In this document: positions 34,997 to 43,033 of the stretch, piece after piece | How the letters are laid out: each line of letters begins with the position of its first letter | Position numbering within the stretch: the stretch's first letter is position 1 | From: an uncultured Duncaniella sp. | GTDB lineage: Bacteria > Bacteroidota > Bacteroidia > Bacteroidales > Muribaculaceae | Assembly (NCBI GenBank): GCA_910587515.1 | Contig: CAJULW010000012.1 | Span: 1 to 53,926 of the forward strand | Reading direction: 5' to 3' | DNA: 53,926 nt | The notes under the pieces: generated by a model | Seen by the model: the letters and a program-made list of their open reading frames with translations, nothing else | Databases searched by the model: none | Told to the model about the DNA's origin: nothing | Made by a program: the position numbers and the translations under genes

Positions 34997-35581
34997 TTAT
35001 GTCGTTTTTTTGTTTGTTTTTTCAATGAAACTTCGCATGTCCTCAACCGTGCCTTTCCACGGGAGTGCTCCAAGCATGGCAAAACCGCTGAAGTTGTAAT
35101 GTTTTATTTCATTTATGCGTTCAGGTGTGACCCCTCCAAGGGCGATCACCGGTGTTTGTATTGTCGAAAGTGACAATAGAAGATCCGGGGTAAATCGGGA
35201 TGCATAACCGCATTTCGATATGCTGTCGAAAATAGGGCTAAGCGTGACATATTCAAAACCTTTGGCCTCACCGGTTTCTTCTACACTGTGGCAAGACCGG
35301 CTCAATTGTCCATTATAGTTGAATGGTGCGGAGGGGCAGCGATGATTGAGGTGAAGTCCTCCGAAGTTGAAGTGGTTACAAAGATGGAAATGTCCGTGAA
35401 GCACAAGTTGTGTGTGATATTCTTGCGGGATAGCCTCGACAAGTCGTTTCATGTCATTTGTCGAAGTTTCCGGGTGGCGAAGATGGACTCGTGTCCATCC
35501 TGCATCAAGAATTGTGCGCACGAGAACGGCTTCCTGACGGAAATCAACAATATTTTCGGGCGTAATCGCAATTTTTATCAT
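34997..35581 (-). CDS. Second ThiE/TenI-like protein
   Basis: A 194-aa TIM-barrel protein of the ThiE/TenI family. It keeps RVHLRHPE, LVLHGHFHL, GGLHLNHRCP, YVTLSPIFDSISK and VIALGGVTPE. The second-strand segment is LHGH rather than the FDDR of ThiE, so it may be TenI-type (thiazole tautomerase) rather than a second thiamine-phosphate synthase; that is inference. It lies between thiS and thiE in the operon. No second function is visible. Confidence 0.8.
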   Translation of the reverse strand: MIKIAITPENIVDFRQEAVLVRTILDAGWTRVHLRHPETSTNDMKRLVEAIPQEYHTQLVLHGHFHLCNHFNFGGLHLNHRCPSAPFNYNGQLSRSCHSVEETGEAKGFEYVTLSPIFDSISKCGYASRFTPDLLLSLSTIQTPVIALGGVTPERINEIKHYNFSGFAMLGALPWKGTVEDMRSFIEKTNKKTT

Positions 35582-35596
35582 GAAAGTAGATGTGTT

Positions 35597-35797
35597 TCAG
35601 CCACCGTAAAATGCTTTGATGATAACAATGTCGTCACCATCGATGAGTGTATGCGACTCCCGGTCGGTTGCCGGAATTACTTTGCCGTTTACTGCTGTGG
35701 CAATTCCTTTAGTGACGATCTCTTTTGCGTTGATAGCGTCTTGAAGGCTTGAACCATCCGGTAGATTCAAGGTGATATCGTTTATTTTTACGGTCAT
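35597..35797 (-). CDS. thiS: Sulfur carrier protein ThiS
   Basis: ThiS, 66 aa, a ubiquitin-like sulfur carrier ending in the required Gly-Gly (AFYGG). The start at 35797 (MTVKINDITLNL) gives the usual length; a longer frame to 35932 runs back into thiD and is rejected. It normally needs ThiF to adenylate its C-terminus, but no thiF lies in this operon. Confidence 0.95.
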   Translation of the reverse strand: MTVKINDITLNLPDGSSLQDAINAKEIVTKGIATAVNGKVIPATDRESHTLIDGDDIVIIKAFYGG

Positions 35798-35813
35798 GAT
35801 TATATTATTGTAT

Positions 35814-36641
35814 TTATATGAGACGGTCAGGATTGAAATTTTTGAGACGTCTTGGTGAAAAGAAGTGGTTGACCGGCCCGTGTCCTGATCCCGTGGTGAT
35901 CCAAGAGCCGGATTCCAAGGCTCGCGTGACATATAATTTGCCGAGTCTTACGGATTCTTTAAGCGGATGACCTAAAGCCAAATACGAGGCTATGGCTGAC
36001 GATAGTGTACATCCTGTGCCGTGAGTGTTCGGAGTGTTGACCGCGTCGGCATTCAATTCGATGGTCTCGTTGGTGGTTTTTACATAGAGGAAGTCGGTTT
36101 TGATGTCTGTACGTTCGCTGTCGCCACCTTTTATGAGGATGTTGGAACATCCTGTCTCGCGAAGTATGTCGAGTTGTAAACGAGGATCGGTTTCTTTGGT
36201 GAGTACTTCCGCTTCCATCCGATTTGGGGTTATGAGGGTGGCGAGAGGGAAAATACGGTTGACAATGATGTCTATGGCATTTTTTTCAAGCAAGATTGAT
36301 CCGGAGGTCGACACCATCACCGGATCCAAAATTATATTTGACGGTTTGTAATGTTCGAGTTTAGTGGCCACAGTGGCTGCTATTTCGGTGTTGCACAGCA
36401 TACCGATTTTTATGGCCATAGGGGGGATATCGGACATGATCATGTCAATCTGGTCAGAGACGACAGCTGGAGTGACCGGCATTATCGACCTGACACCGGT
36501 GGTGTTTTGCGCGGTGATGGATGTGATTACGGTCATGGCATAACAGCCGATGGACGATATGGTTTTTATGTCTGCCTGAATGCCTGCGCCTCCGGAACTG
36601 TCCGAGCCGGCTATTGATAATACAGGATAGTATGTTCGCAT
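35814..36641 (-). CDS. thiD: Hydroxymethylpyrimidine/phosphomethylpyrimidine kinase ThiD
   Basis: ThiD, 275 aa, phosphorylates HMP and HMP-P. Family motifs are SIAGSDSSGGAGIQADIKT at the start, ILDPVMVSTSG in the middle and NTHGTGCTLSSAIA at the anion hole near the C-terminus. It is the first gene of the thi operon, about 100 nt downstream of the TPP riboswitch. Length is normal. Confidence 0.96.
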   Translation of the reverse strand: MRTYYPVLSIAGSDSSGGAGIQADIKTISSIGCYAMTVITSITAQNTTGVRSIMPVTPAVVSDQIDMIMSDIPPMAIKIGMLCNTEIAATVATKLEHYKPSNIILDPVMVSTSGSILLEKNAIDIIVNRIFPLATLITPNRMEAEVLTKETDPRLQLDILRETGCSNILIKGGDSERTDIKTDFLYVKTTNETIELNADAVNTPNTHGTGCTLSSAIASYLALGHPLKESVRLGKLYVTRALESGSWITTGSGHGPVNHFFSPRRLKNFNPDRLI

Positions 36642-36739
36642 CGCTTTTAGGTTGGTTATTCAAGCCCTATGGACTTATTTAATTACAAAGCGATGAAGCA
36701 TGTATGCTTTCTGAGATTTGTATATCCTGAAGACATACG

Positions 36740-36836
36740 CATTGAAGCGTTGCGCAATCCCTTCGACGGTACTAACCGTATCAGGTTCAGAGGGTATCAT
36801 CTCAGCAGGCTATCATTGATCCTGCACCCCTTTGTC
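36740..36836 (-). promoter_or_regulatory. TPP riboswitch (THI element) upstream of thiD
   Basis: On the minus strand the sensor shows GGGGTGC, the P3 hairpin GCAGG/CCTGC, CTGAGATGATACCC, then CTGAACCTGATACGGTTAG and TACCGTCGAAGGGATTG, matching the conserved THI box. It binds thiamine pyrophosphate and normally lowers expression of the operon. An AAGCATGTATGCTT hairpin at 36696-36709 lies in the expression platform, between the sensor and the thiD start. The downstream switching mechanism was not worked out. Confidence 0.95.
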
Positions 36837-36840
36837 GACA

Positions 36841-36872
36841 CAAAGATAAGTCTTTCAGATTTATCTACCAAA
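36841..36872 (-). promoter_or_regulatory. Promoter of the thi operon
   Basis: TTTG (36872-36869 on the minus strand), 20 nt, then TATCTTTG (36848-36841). This fits the Bacteroidetes consensus exactly and sits directly upstream of the riboswitch. Confidence 0.88.
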
Positions 36873-36913
36873 TAAAAATCTCCGTGACAGGGTTTAAGCT
36901 GTCACGGAGATTT
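36870..36913 (-). terminator. Terminator after fcl
   Basis: On the minus strand AAATCTCCGTGACAG pairs with CTGTCACGGAGATTT (15 bp), followed by TTTTTATTT. It ends the polysaccharide operon 31 nt after the fcl stop, and its T-run touches the -33 element of the thi promoter. Confidence 0.92.
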
Positions 36914-36944
36914 ATTAGTTCTGAATTTGCAGAAAATATGTCGT

Positions 36945-37886
36945 CTATCGTTCCGCCCTCATTGGATTTGACAAAAAGTCTTCGTAGGCGAGTTTTATGC
37001 CGTCGGTTAGTTCCGTTCGGTATGTCCATCCGAGAGCTGTCGCTTTGGATACGTCGAGCAATTTGCGCGGAGTTCCGTTGGGTTTTGACGAATCCCATGT
37101 TATGCGGCCTTCATATCCTACGGTTTTTGCCACGAGCTCAGCCAATTCGCGTATAGATAGTTCTTTACCTGTTCCGGCATTGACGGTTTCATTTCCGGAA
37201 TAGTTCTTCATGAGATATATGCAAAGGTCGGCAAGGTCGTCAACATATAGGAACTCGCGGAGAGGAGAACCATCGCCCCAGCACGTCACTTCTGGTTCTC
37301 TTGATTCTTTGGCTTCATGAAAGCGTCGGATAAGGGCTGGCAAGACATGTGAGTGGGTAGGGTGATAATTGTCGTTCGGACCGTAAAGGTTGGTCGGCAT
37401 AACGGATATGAAATCCGTGCCGTACTGACGGTTGAGATATTCGCAGTATTTGAGTCCGGAAATTTTGGCGAGTGCGTATGCCTCGTTGGTCTTTTCAAGT
37501 TCAGAGGTCAACAGGCAGTTTTCAGGCATTGGCTGTGGAGCCATGCGCGGATAGATGCAGGAAGATCCGAGGAACTCAAGTTTTTTCACTCCGTTACGCC
37601 ATGCAGCGTGTATGACATTCATTTCAAGCATCATGTTGTCATACATAAAGTCTGCGAGAGCTGACGAGTTGGCTTCGATGCCACCTACCTTGGCGGCTGC
37701 AAGAAACACGTATTCGGGTTTTTCGGCTGCGAAAAATTTGTTGACTGCGCTTTGGTTGATGAGGTCGAGCTGTCGGTGTGTCCGGGTTACGATATTGTTA
37801 TATCCCTGCCGTCTCAGTTCGCGTAAAATGGCCGATCCAACCATGCCCCGGTGGCCGGCTACATATATTTTTGAATTTTTTTCCAA
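36945..37886 (-). CDS. fcl: GDP-L-fucose synthase
   Basis: A 313-aa extended short-chain dehydrogenase converting GDP-4-keto-6-deoxymannose to GDP-L-fucose. It has the Rossmann motif GHRGMVGSA, the catalytic set S108/S109 with Y137-x3-K141, and the family segments LGSSCIYP and PTNLYGPNDNYHP. It lies downstream of gmd, as is usual for this two-step pathway, and is the last gene before the terminator. Confidence 0.96.
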   Translation of the reverse strand: MEKNSKIYVAGHRGMVGSAILRELRRQGYNNIVTRTHRQLDLINQSAVNKFFAAEKPEYVFLAAAKVGGIEANSSALADFMYDNMMLEMNVIHAAWRNGVKKLEFLGSSCIYPRMAPQPMPENCLLTSELEKTNEAYALAKISGLKYCEYLNRQYGTDFISVMPTNLYGPNDNYHPTHSHVLPALIRRFHEAKESREPEVTCWGDGSPLREFLYVDDLADLCIYLMKNYSGNETVNAGTGKELSIRELAELVAKTVGYEGRITWDSSKPNGTPRKLLDVSKATALGWTYRTELTDGIKLAYEDFLSNPMRAER

Positions 37887-37934
37887 TATACAGATGTTTT
37901 GCTGTTTAAAAATGACCGTCGATATCGGAAAGCA

Positions 37935-39026
37935 TTATTTGACAATTCCTTTTTCAAGATATTCGGCGAGGTTTGTGCGTACTTGTTCTCCAGCGCGTTC
38001 CACAGCGACCTTAGCCATGTCTGCGTCTACCATGAGATTTACAAGCTGTTCGAACGAAGTCTTTTTGGATGGGTCCCAACCGAGCTGCTTACGCGCTTTG
38101 GTGGGATCTCCCCAAAGATTGACAACATCTGTCGGACGATAGAAGTCCGATGAAACTTCAATCACCACTTTGCCGGTGGCTATATCAATGCCTTTTTCTT
38201 CGGCTCCTTCTCCTTCGAAACGAAGTTCTATTCCAGCCCTACGGAATGCCAAAAGGCAGAATTCGCGGACGGAGTGTTGTTCGCCTGTAGCTATGACATA
38301 GTCTTCCGGTTCCGGTTGCTGGAGAATGAGCCACATACATTCGACGTAGTCTTTTGCATAGCCCCAGTCACGTAGCGACGAGAGATTCCCGAGATATAGT
38401 TTTTCCTGTTTCCCTTGGGCTATACGCGCTGCGGCGAGCGTGATTTTTCGGGTTACGAAAGTTTCGCCACGACGCTCGCTTTCGTGGTTGAACAGGATGC
38501 CGGAGCAGCAATACATGCCGTATGCCTCGCGATATTCTTTTACGATCCAAAAACCGTATAATTTTGCTACAGCGTAAGGGGAGTAGGGGTGGAACGGTGT
38601 TTTTTCGTTCTGTGGCACTTCTTCTACCTTGCCGTATAGTTCTGAGGTAGATGCCTGGTATATCCTGCATTTATCGGAAAGTCCGCAGAGGCGCACTGCT
38701 TCAAGGACGCGCAACACACCTGTAGCGTCAACATTGGCTGTGAATTCCGGTGCGTCAAACGAAACCTGCACATGGCTTTGTGCCGCGAGATTATAGATCT
38801 CGTCAGGTTGTGTTTTACTTACGACCTGGATTATAGACATAGAGTCACCAAGGTCCGCATAGTGGAGGTGAAAGTTTGGTTTACCCTCGAGATGGGCGAT
38901 ACGTTCGCGGAAATCTACGCTGCTACGGCGTATTGTTCCATGTACTTCATATCCCTTTTCGAGAAGCAGTTCCGCGAGAAACGATCCGTCTTGGCCGGTA
39001 ATACCGGTGATTAAAGCAGTTTTCAT
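37935..39026 (-). CDS. gmd: GDP-mannose 4,6-dehydratase
   Basis: GMD, 363 aa, makes GDP-4-keto-6-deoxymannose, the first step toward GDP-fucose. Motifs are GITGQDGSFLAELLLEKGY, RRSS, QASTSELYGKVEEVPQ and PYSPYAVAKLYG; the C-terminal part carries YRPTDVVNLWGDPTKARKQLGW. It is normal in length. fcl follows after 48 nt. With the GT11 gene at 51349 it supports a fucosylated product. Confidence 0.97.
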   Translation of the reverse strand: MKTALITGITGQDGSFLAELLLEKGYEVHGTIRRSSVDFRERIAHLEGKPNFHLHYADLGDSMSIIQVVSKTQPDEIYNLAAQSHVQVSFDAPEFTANVDATGVLRVLEAVRLCGLSDKCRIYQASTSELYGKVEEVPQNEKTPFHPYSPYAVAKLYGFWIVKEYREAYGMYCCSGILFNHESERRGETFVTRKITLAAARIAQGKQEKLYLGNLSSLRDWGYAKDYVECMWLILQQPEPEDYVIATGEQHSVREFCLLAFRRAGIELRFEGEGAEEKGIDIATGKVVIEVSSDFYRPTDVVNLWGDPTKARKQLGWDPSKKTSFEQLVNLMVDADMAKVAVERAGEQVRTNLAEYLEKGIVK

Positions 39027-39064
39027 ATTTTTTAGATTGTATTGAAGTGCTGATGATAATTAAT

Positions 39065-39095
39065 GCAGCTCGGTGACAAGTCGACACCGAGCTGC
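39065..39095 (-). repeat. 11-bp hairpin between acyltransferase gene and gmd
   Basis: GCAGCTCGGTG pairs with CACCGAGCTGC around ACAAGTCGA. No U-run follows on the minus strand. A TAATTTTG -7-like element (minus strand, 39102-39095) overlaps its upstream edge. It could be a weak terminator, attenuator or leader structure. Confidence 0.6.
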
Positions 39096-39157
39096 AAAAT
39101 TACGATTTATTATGCGGAAAACCTTGTGATTATACCTTAAAAATCAACCTTGATTTT

Positions 39158-39826
39158 TTATCTTATCCAAGTGACATCGCTTTTTATGACTTGCAACGGT
39201 TCTTTCCCGTAAACGGTATTTGTCTGAAGCAATTTGCCTGTCACTTTTGAGTTTGCGGCTATGATGGCTCCAGATGGTATTTCCGATCCTTTCAGAATGA
39301 GATTCCTACATCCGATCCATACTTTGTCTCCGATAACGATCGGTTTGGGTTGGTTTATATGTCTGTTGTTTTTATCGAGGATTGAATGGAAGTCGGTATC
39401 CATTATCAGCACGTCCCATGATACCAGACAGTCATTGCCGAAACTGATTTCTTTTTGTGCTACGATCTGGCTCTCGGCTGTCATGACAAAATTATTGCCG
39501 AAATTCAACTTACCCTCCTCTAATACGCAAAGTTTGAAGCCGTTGCCTAAAGCGCATAATCCGCTGAACGTGATTTCACCGGCTATCTCCCATATCGATC
39601 GGGAATGTCTGGCGTCAAAAATCCCGCAGGAATCGAATCCGAGCCTGATCATCGCAGTACGTATCGGCGAGTTTATGGAGACAGTTCCTTTTGTGGTTTT
39701 GAGCCTTACACGACGAGAGACTAGTATCGGAAATCTTATCGCTGATCTAAAGTCCAAATATCTGAAATTAAGATAAATCGTTTTCCAAATGCTTGTTTCG
39801 GCCAGATATTTTTTCAGTGAGGACAT
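39158..39826 (-). CDS. Hexapeptide-repeat acyltransferase
   Basis: A 222-aa left-handed beta-helix transferase. The C-terminal half shows hexapeptide turns (IVIGDKVWIGCRNLILKGSEIPSGAIIAANSKVTG). The N-terminal ~70 residues are basic and partly hydrophobic. Such enzymes usually O-acetylate sugars of surface polysaccharides. It is on the same strand as the polysaccharide operon, between the nucleotidyltransferase and gmd. The exact acceptor is unknown. Confidence 0.75.
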   Translation of the reverse strand: MSSLKKYLAETSIWKTIYLNFRYLDFRSAIRFPILVSRRVRLKTTKGTVSINSPIRTAMIRLGFDSCGIFDARHSRSIWEIAGEITFSGLCALGNGFKLCVLEEGKLNFGNNFVMTAESQIVAQKEISFGNDCLVSWDVLIMDTDFHSILDKNNRHINQPKPIVIGDKVWIGCRNLILKGSEIPSGAIIAANSKVTGKLLQTNTVYGKEPLQVIKSDVTWIR

Positions 39827-39880
39827 GTGGATGTATTTATGTGATATGTCAACGTAATTTTCGGCATGGAATCATATTGT

Positions 39881-40615
39881 TTATTTGCCGAACCTTCGGA
39901 TAGCCTCATTGTAAGAGTCGATGGAGCCGACGTCAAAGCGGCCGGCGGGCATTGGCCATGCATGGACGACAGTCTTTGTGACCATATAGCGGGCAAGGTT
40001 TCCTGGCGCGTCAGATCCGCATCCATTTGAAAGGCAGTCCTTGATTAGGTGCATATCTTTTTTCGCATATATGTAGAAAGGCGGGACAGCCCAGTTGGAT
40101 ACCGGTTTTTCAGGCTTTTCCTGCATTTCGAGTACGCGCATGTCTTTGTCGACAGCGATGACGCCTGTGCGTCTGAGCCTCTCCAGGTTCGGTTCGTGAT
40201 GACACATGATGACAGACGAGGCTTTTTCATTGAAGCAGTCGATGAATCCGCGAAAAGAGAATTCAAGGATATTGTCGGCTGCGAGTACCATGATGTCGTC
40301 GTGGATACAGCAATGTTCGATTGCCAATAACAAGTCCCGCACAGCACCGAGACGGGTCTCGTTCGAGACGGAGCCGTCATCTATTATTGTTATCGGTTTG
40401 GTATAGTCTGTCGTTTCCAGCCAGTCGTTGAACATCGGGATAAAACGGTGGTTGGTCACGATTATGTGTGAGTCGATTTCGGGGAGAAGGTCTATGTCGT
40501 CAAGCATCCTTTCGAGAATGTTGCGCTGACCTATTTTGAGCAATGGTTTGGGATAGTTTTCTGTAAGCGGATAAAGCCGCGTGGCATAGCCGGCAGCGAT
40601 CACAATATTTTTCAT
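39881..40615 (-). CDS. Sugar-1-phosphate nucleotidyltransferase
   Basis: A 244-aa nucleotidyltransferase-fold protein with the pyrophosphorylase signature IAAGYATRLYPLTENYPKPLL at the N-terminus and VLAADNILEF for the metal-binding Asp. Such enzymes join a sugar-1-phosphate to an NTP. The nucleotide and sugar cannot be read from the motifs. It lies directly downstream (37 nt) of a GHMP sugar kinase, which could supply its substrate. Confidence 0.85.
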   Translation of the reverse strand: MKNIVIAAGYATRLYPLTENYPKPLLKIGQRNILERMLDDIDLLPEIDSHIIVTNHRFIPMFNDWLETTDYTKPITIIDDGSVSNETRLGAVRDLLLAIEHCCIHDDIMVLAADNILEFSFRGFIDCFNEKASSVIMCHHEPNLERLRRTGVIAVDKDMRVLEMQEKPEKPVSNWAVPPFYIYAKKDMHLIKDCLSNGCGSDAPGNLARYMVTKTVVHAWPMPAGRFDVGSIDSYNEAIRRFGK

Positions 40616-40652
40616 CTAATTTCTAATGAGACGGTAAAAGAAATGGTATTGC

Positions 40653-41843
40653 TTATCGGAAGTCTACACCGTCAGCCGGATTGCAAAAGAAAATTTCAAA
40701 CGAGTCCTTGTATTGAGGGTAGAGTTCAAGATATTTTTCTGACACGTAGTTGCGGATCGAATTTTCTTTAGTCGGATCGACGAGAGCTATGCACGCGCCT
40801 TTAAATCCCGCCCCACTGAAACGCCCTCCATAGATGCCGTCGGTCGAGCGCATTATATGGTACAGACTTGTCAGTTCCGGTGACCCGCATTCGTAATTGT
40901 TGGTGGAGCTTTCGCAGCTTTCAAATACGAGCCGACCGAAAGTGTCTATGTCTCCTCGTTCCCAGGCTTCGACACCTTGCCGCACACGCGAGCATTCGGA
41001 GTAAAAATGCCGTGCGCGTTTGGCGAAACGTGACGGCATCATGTCGGAGTATTTTTCGAAAAGTGATTCGTCGACATCGCGCAGGCGCGTGTCCTGGAAT
41101 TCTTTCAGATGTCCGTCCTCGTAGGCCTGCATGATCCATGCAGCGGTTTTGCATTCGGCCACGCGGAGATTATAGTCCGTACCTGTGAGCTTGCGTGTGA
41201 CTCCGGAAAAGAATATGCCAAGGCGGAAGGGCAGTGGTCTTTGGTTGTCACCGCCGAAAGGGATCAGACGGTGACGGCCGGTCTCGGTGTCGAGAAAGAG
41301 CAGTTTGTCTGATTCGCATAGCACCACGCACGCCTGGTCAAGTATCCCGTTATTGAGCCCGACATACCGTCGTTCGGCTATCGAGGCATAGTCGATGATC
41401 TGCTGCCGTGTGAGGCCGAGACCGTTAACTTTGTCGATAGCCATCACGAACCCGCAAAGCAACGCAGCGGATGATGACAGCCCACCTATGGGCATGGAGC
41501 CTTTAACGATTCCCCTCACGCCTTTTTCGAGATGGAAATCCAGCTGCAAAGCCCATACCGCGCCTCTCAGATAGTCACCCCAGTTGCCTTGTTTTTCGTC
41601 CACCGGACGCTGCACATTGAAAGTCATGAGCCCTTCGAATGTCAGGGAGGCCATCTCGACTTTACCGGAGTCTGTGGCGGAGAACAGGAACTCTATGCCG
41701 GAATCGAACGCGAAGCCGGTCACGAGACCGTGTTGATGGTCAACGTGGGCACCGAGGGGACAGATCCGGTAAGGGGAAAAAAGGCGGTAAAGCGTGTCGC
41801 ATTTCCCGAACAAAGTCCCGTAGACTTGACTTAGGTCGCTCAT
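40653..41843 (-). CDS. GHMP sugar-1-kinase, galactokinase/galacturonokinase-like
   Basis: A 396-aa GHMP kinase. Motif 1 is YRICPLGAHVDHQHG, motif 2 is GLSSSAALLCG, and motif 3 is GRFSGAGFKGACIALV. In bacterial galactokinase, motif 1 reads GEHTDYNGG; the CPLGAHxDHQ version here is, from memory, closer to plant galacturonokinase. The protein probably makes a sugar-1-phosphate (perhaps galacturonate or galactose). The next gene is a nucleotidyltransferase, so the pair may form an NDP-sugar by salvage. The assignment between galactose and galacturonate is open. Confidence 0.8.
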   Translation of the reverse strand: MSDLSQVYGTLFGKCDTLYRLFSPYRICPLGAHVDHQHGLVTGFAFDSGIEFLFSATDSGKVEMASLTFEGLMTFNVQRPVDEKQGNWGDYLRGAVWALQLDFHLEKGVRGIVKGSMPIGGLSSSAALLCGFVMAIDKVNGLGLTRQQIIDYASIAERRYVGLNNGILDQACVVLCESDKLLFLDTETGRHRLIPFGGDNQRPLPFRLGIFFSGVTRKLTGTDYNLRVAECKTAAWIMQAYEDGHLKEFQDTRLRDVDESLFEKYSDMMPSRFAKRARHFYSECSRVRQGVEAWERGDIDTFGRLVFESCESSTNNYECGSPELTSLYHIMRSTDGIYGGRFSGAGFKGACIALVDPTKENSIRNYVSEKYLELYPQYKDSFEIFFCNPADGVDFR

Positions 41844-41876
41844 TTAGGTAAGAAGTTGGGTATTATTTGGATATTA

Positions 41877-43001
41877 TCAGTCTCTGCTGAGTTGACGATA
41901 TATGTCAATATGGGTTTTTACTACTTTCTCAATCGCGAATTCGCGTTCGGCTTTTTGTCTTGCCGCTTTTCCCATCCTGTCTCGAAGGTCTTTGTCGATT
42001 ATAAGCGTTTTTAGTCTTTCGGCAAGCATTCGTGGATTTTTAGGCTCGATAAGGAAGCCATTTATACTTTCATCCACTACATCTTTACATCCGATAGAGT
42101 CGCAGGTGACTATGGGGCGACCGGCGGCGGCCGCCTCTATAAGAGATTTGGGGACTCCTTCACGATAATATGACGGGAACGCAACTATATGGCTCTTTTC
42201 AAGCAGCTGTCGTATGTCTTTACGTTCGCCAAGCCAACAAATATAGTTCCCATCGCAGTGTTGAGCCATATATTCTTCGCTTATCCCTGATTTGTTCGGA
42301 GTCAGACGTCCGCATAAAAGGAATTTTGCTTTATTCTCGAATTCGGGTTTTAAAATTTCAGCGGCTTCGATAAGATCGCAGATACCTTTCTCGCGTACCA
42401 TACGTCCGGTGAATATGATATTGACCGGATCAGAATCGGGCTGTTGGGTATATACGTATTCTCCGAGGTCTATACCGGAACCTTTTGTGAATGCTATCTG
42501 ATTCGGTTTTACCGCATTGTTGGCGAGAAATATGGACATATCGTCATTGTTCTGAAATATGACTCTTACATTCGCTCTTTTATTGGAGAAACGTATCAAC
42601 CCAAGTACGGCTTTAGCTGTTATTGATAGCTTTTTACCGTTGAAAAGACCTCCCAAACCACTGACGGCATTGACAACGCCTTTTATATTGGCTTGTTTTG
42701 CGGCTATGCCTCCCCAAAGGATATTTTTTAGACCCACATGGTGAACCAATGCGGGCCTTTCGGTTTCATATAGTTTTTTTAGGAATGAGAATGTTTTCCA
42801 TTCTTCCGGAAGATTCATTCCGGTTGGATTTATCGGTAGATCGATGAACCTTAGTCCTAACTTTTCGATTTCGACTCTTTGACCAGTGTCTTTGGCGACG
42901 ATTGTGACATTGAAACCTTCGTTTATGGCCGCTAAAGCCACCGGTTTCCTGTGTGATAGAAAAAAGCGGTCCTCATTGACCACGATAAAAAGGCTGGACA
43001 T
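41877..43001 (-). CDS. Glycosyltransferase family 4
   Basis: A 374-aa GT-B glycosyltransferase. The N-terminal domain starts SSLFIVVNEDRFFLSHRKPV. The nucleotide-sugar side has GRMVREKGICDLIEAAEIL and the EX7E-type motif EGVPKSLIEAAAAGRPIV. It is part of the polysaccharide operon, next to the polymerase gene. Donor and acceptor are unknown; retaining linkage is expected from the family. Confidence 0.9.
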   Translation of the reverse strand: MSSLFIVVNEDRFFLSHRKPVALAAINEGFNVTIVAKDTGQRVEIEKLGLRFIDLPINPTGMNLPEEWKTFSFLKKLYETERPALVHHVGLKNILWGGIAAKQANIKGVVNAVSGLGGLFNGKKLSITAKAVLGLIRFSNKRANVRVIFQNNDDMSIFLANNAVKPNQIAFTKGSGIDLGEYVYTQQPDSDPVNIIFTGRMVREKGICDLIEAAEILKPEFENKAKFLLCGRLTPNKSGISEEYMAQHCDGNYICWLGERKDIRQLLEKSHIVAFPSYYREGVPKSLIEAAAAGRPIVTCDSIGCKDVVDESINGFLIEPKNPRMLAERLKTLIIDKDLRDRMGKAARQKAEREFAIEKVVKTHIDIYRQLSRD

Positions 43002-43033
43002 TAATATATTGTACAGGATTATATGTTTCGCTG

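Noticed and set aside
35798..35932. Extended N-terminus of ThiS
   Set aside because: The extra residues come from the 3' part of thiD; the 66-aa form is standard.
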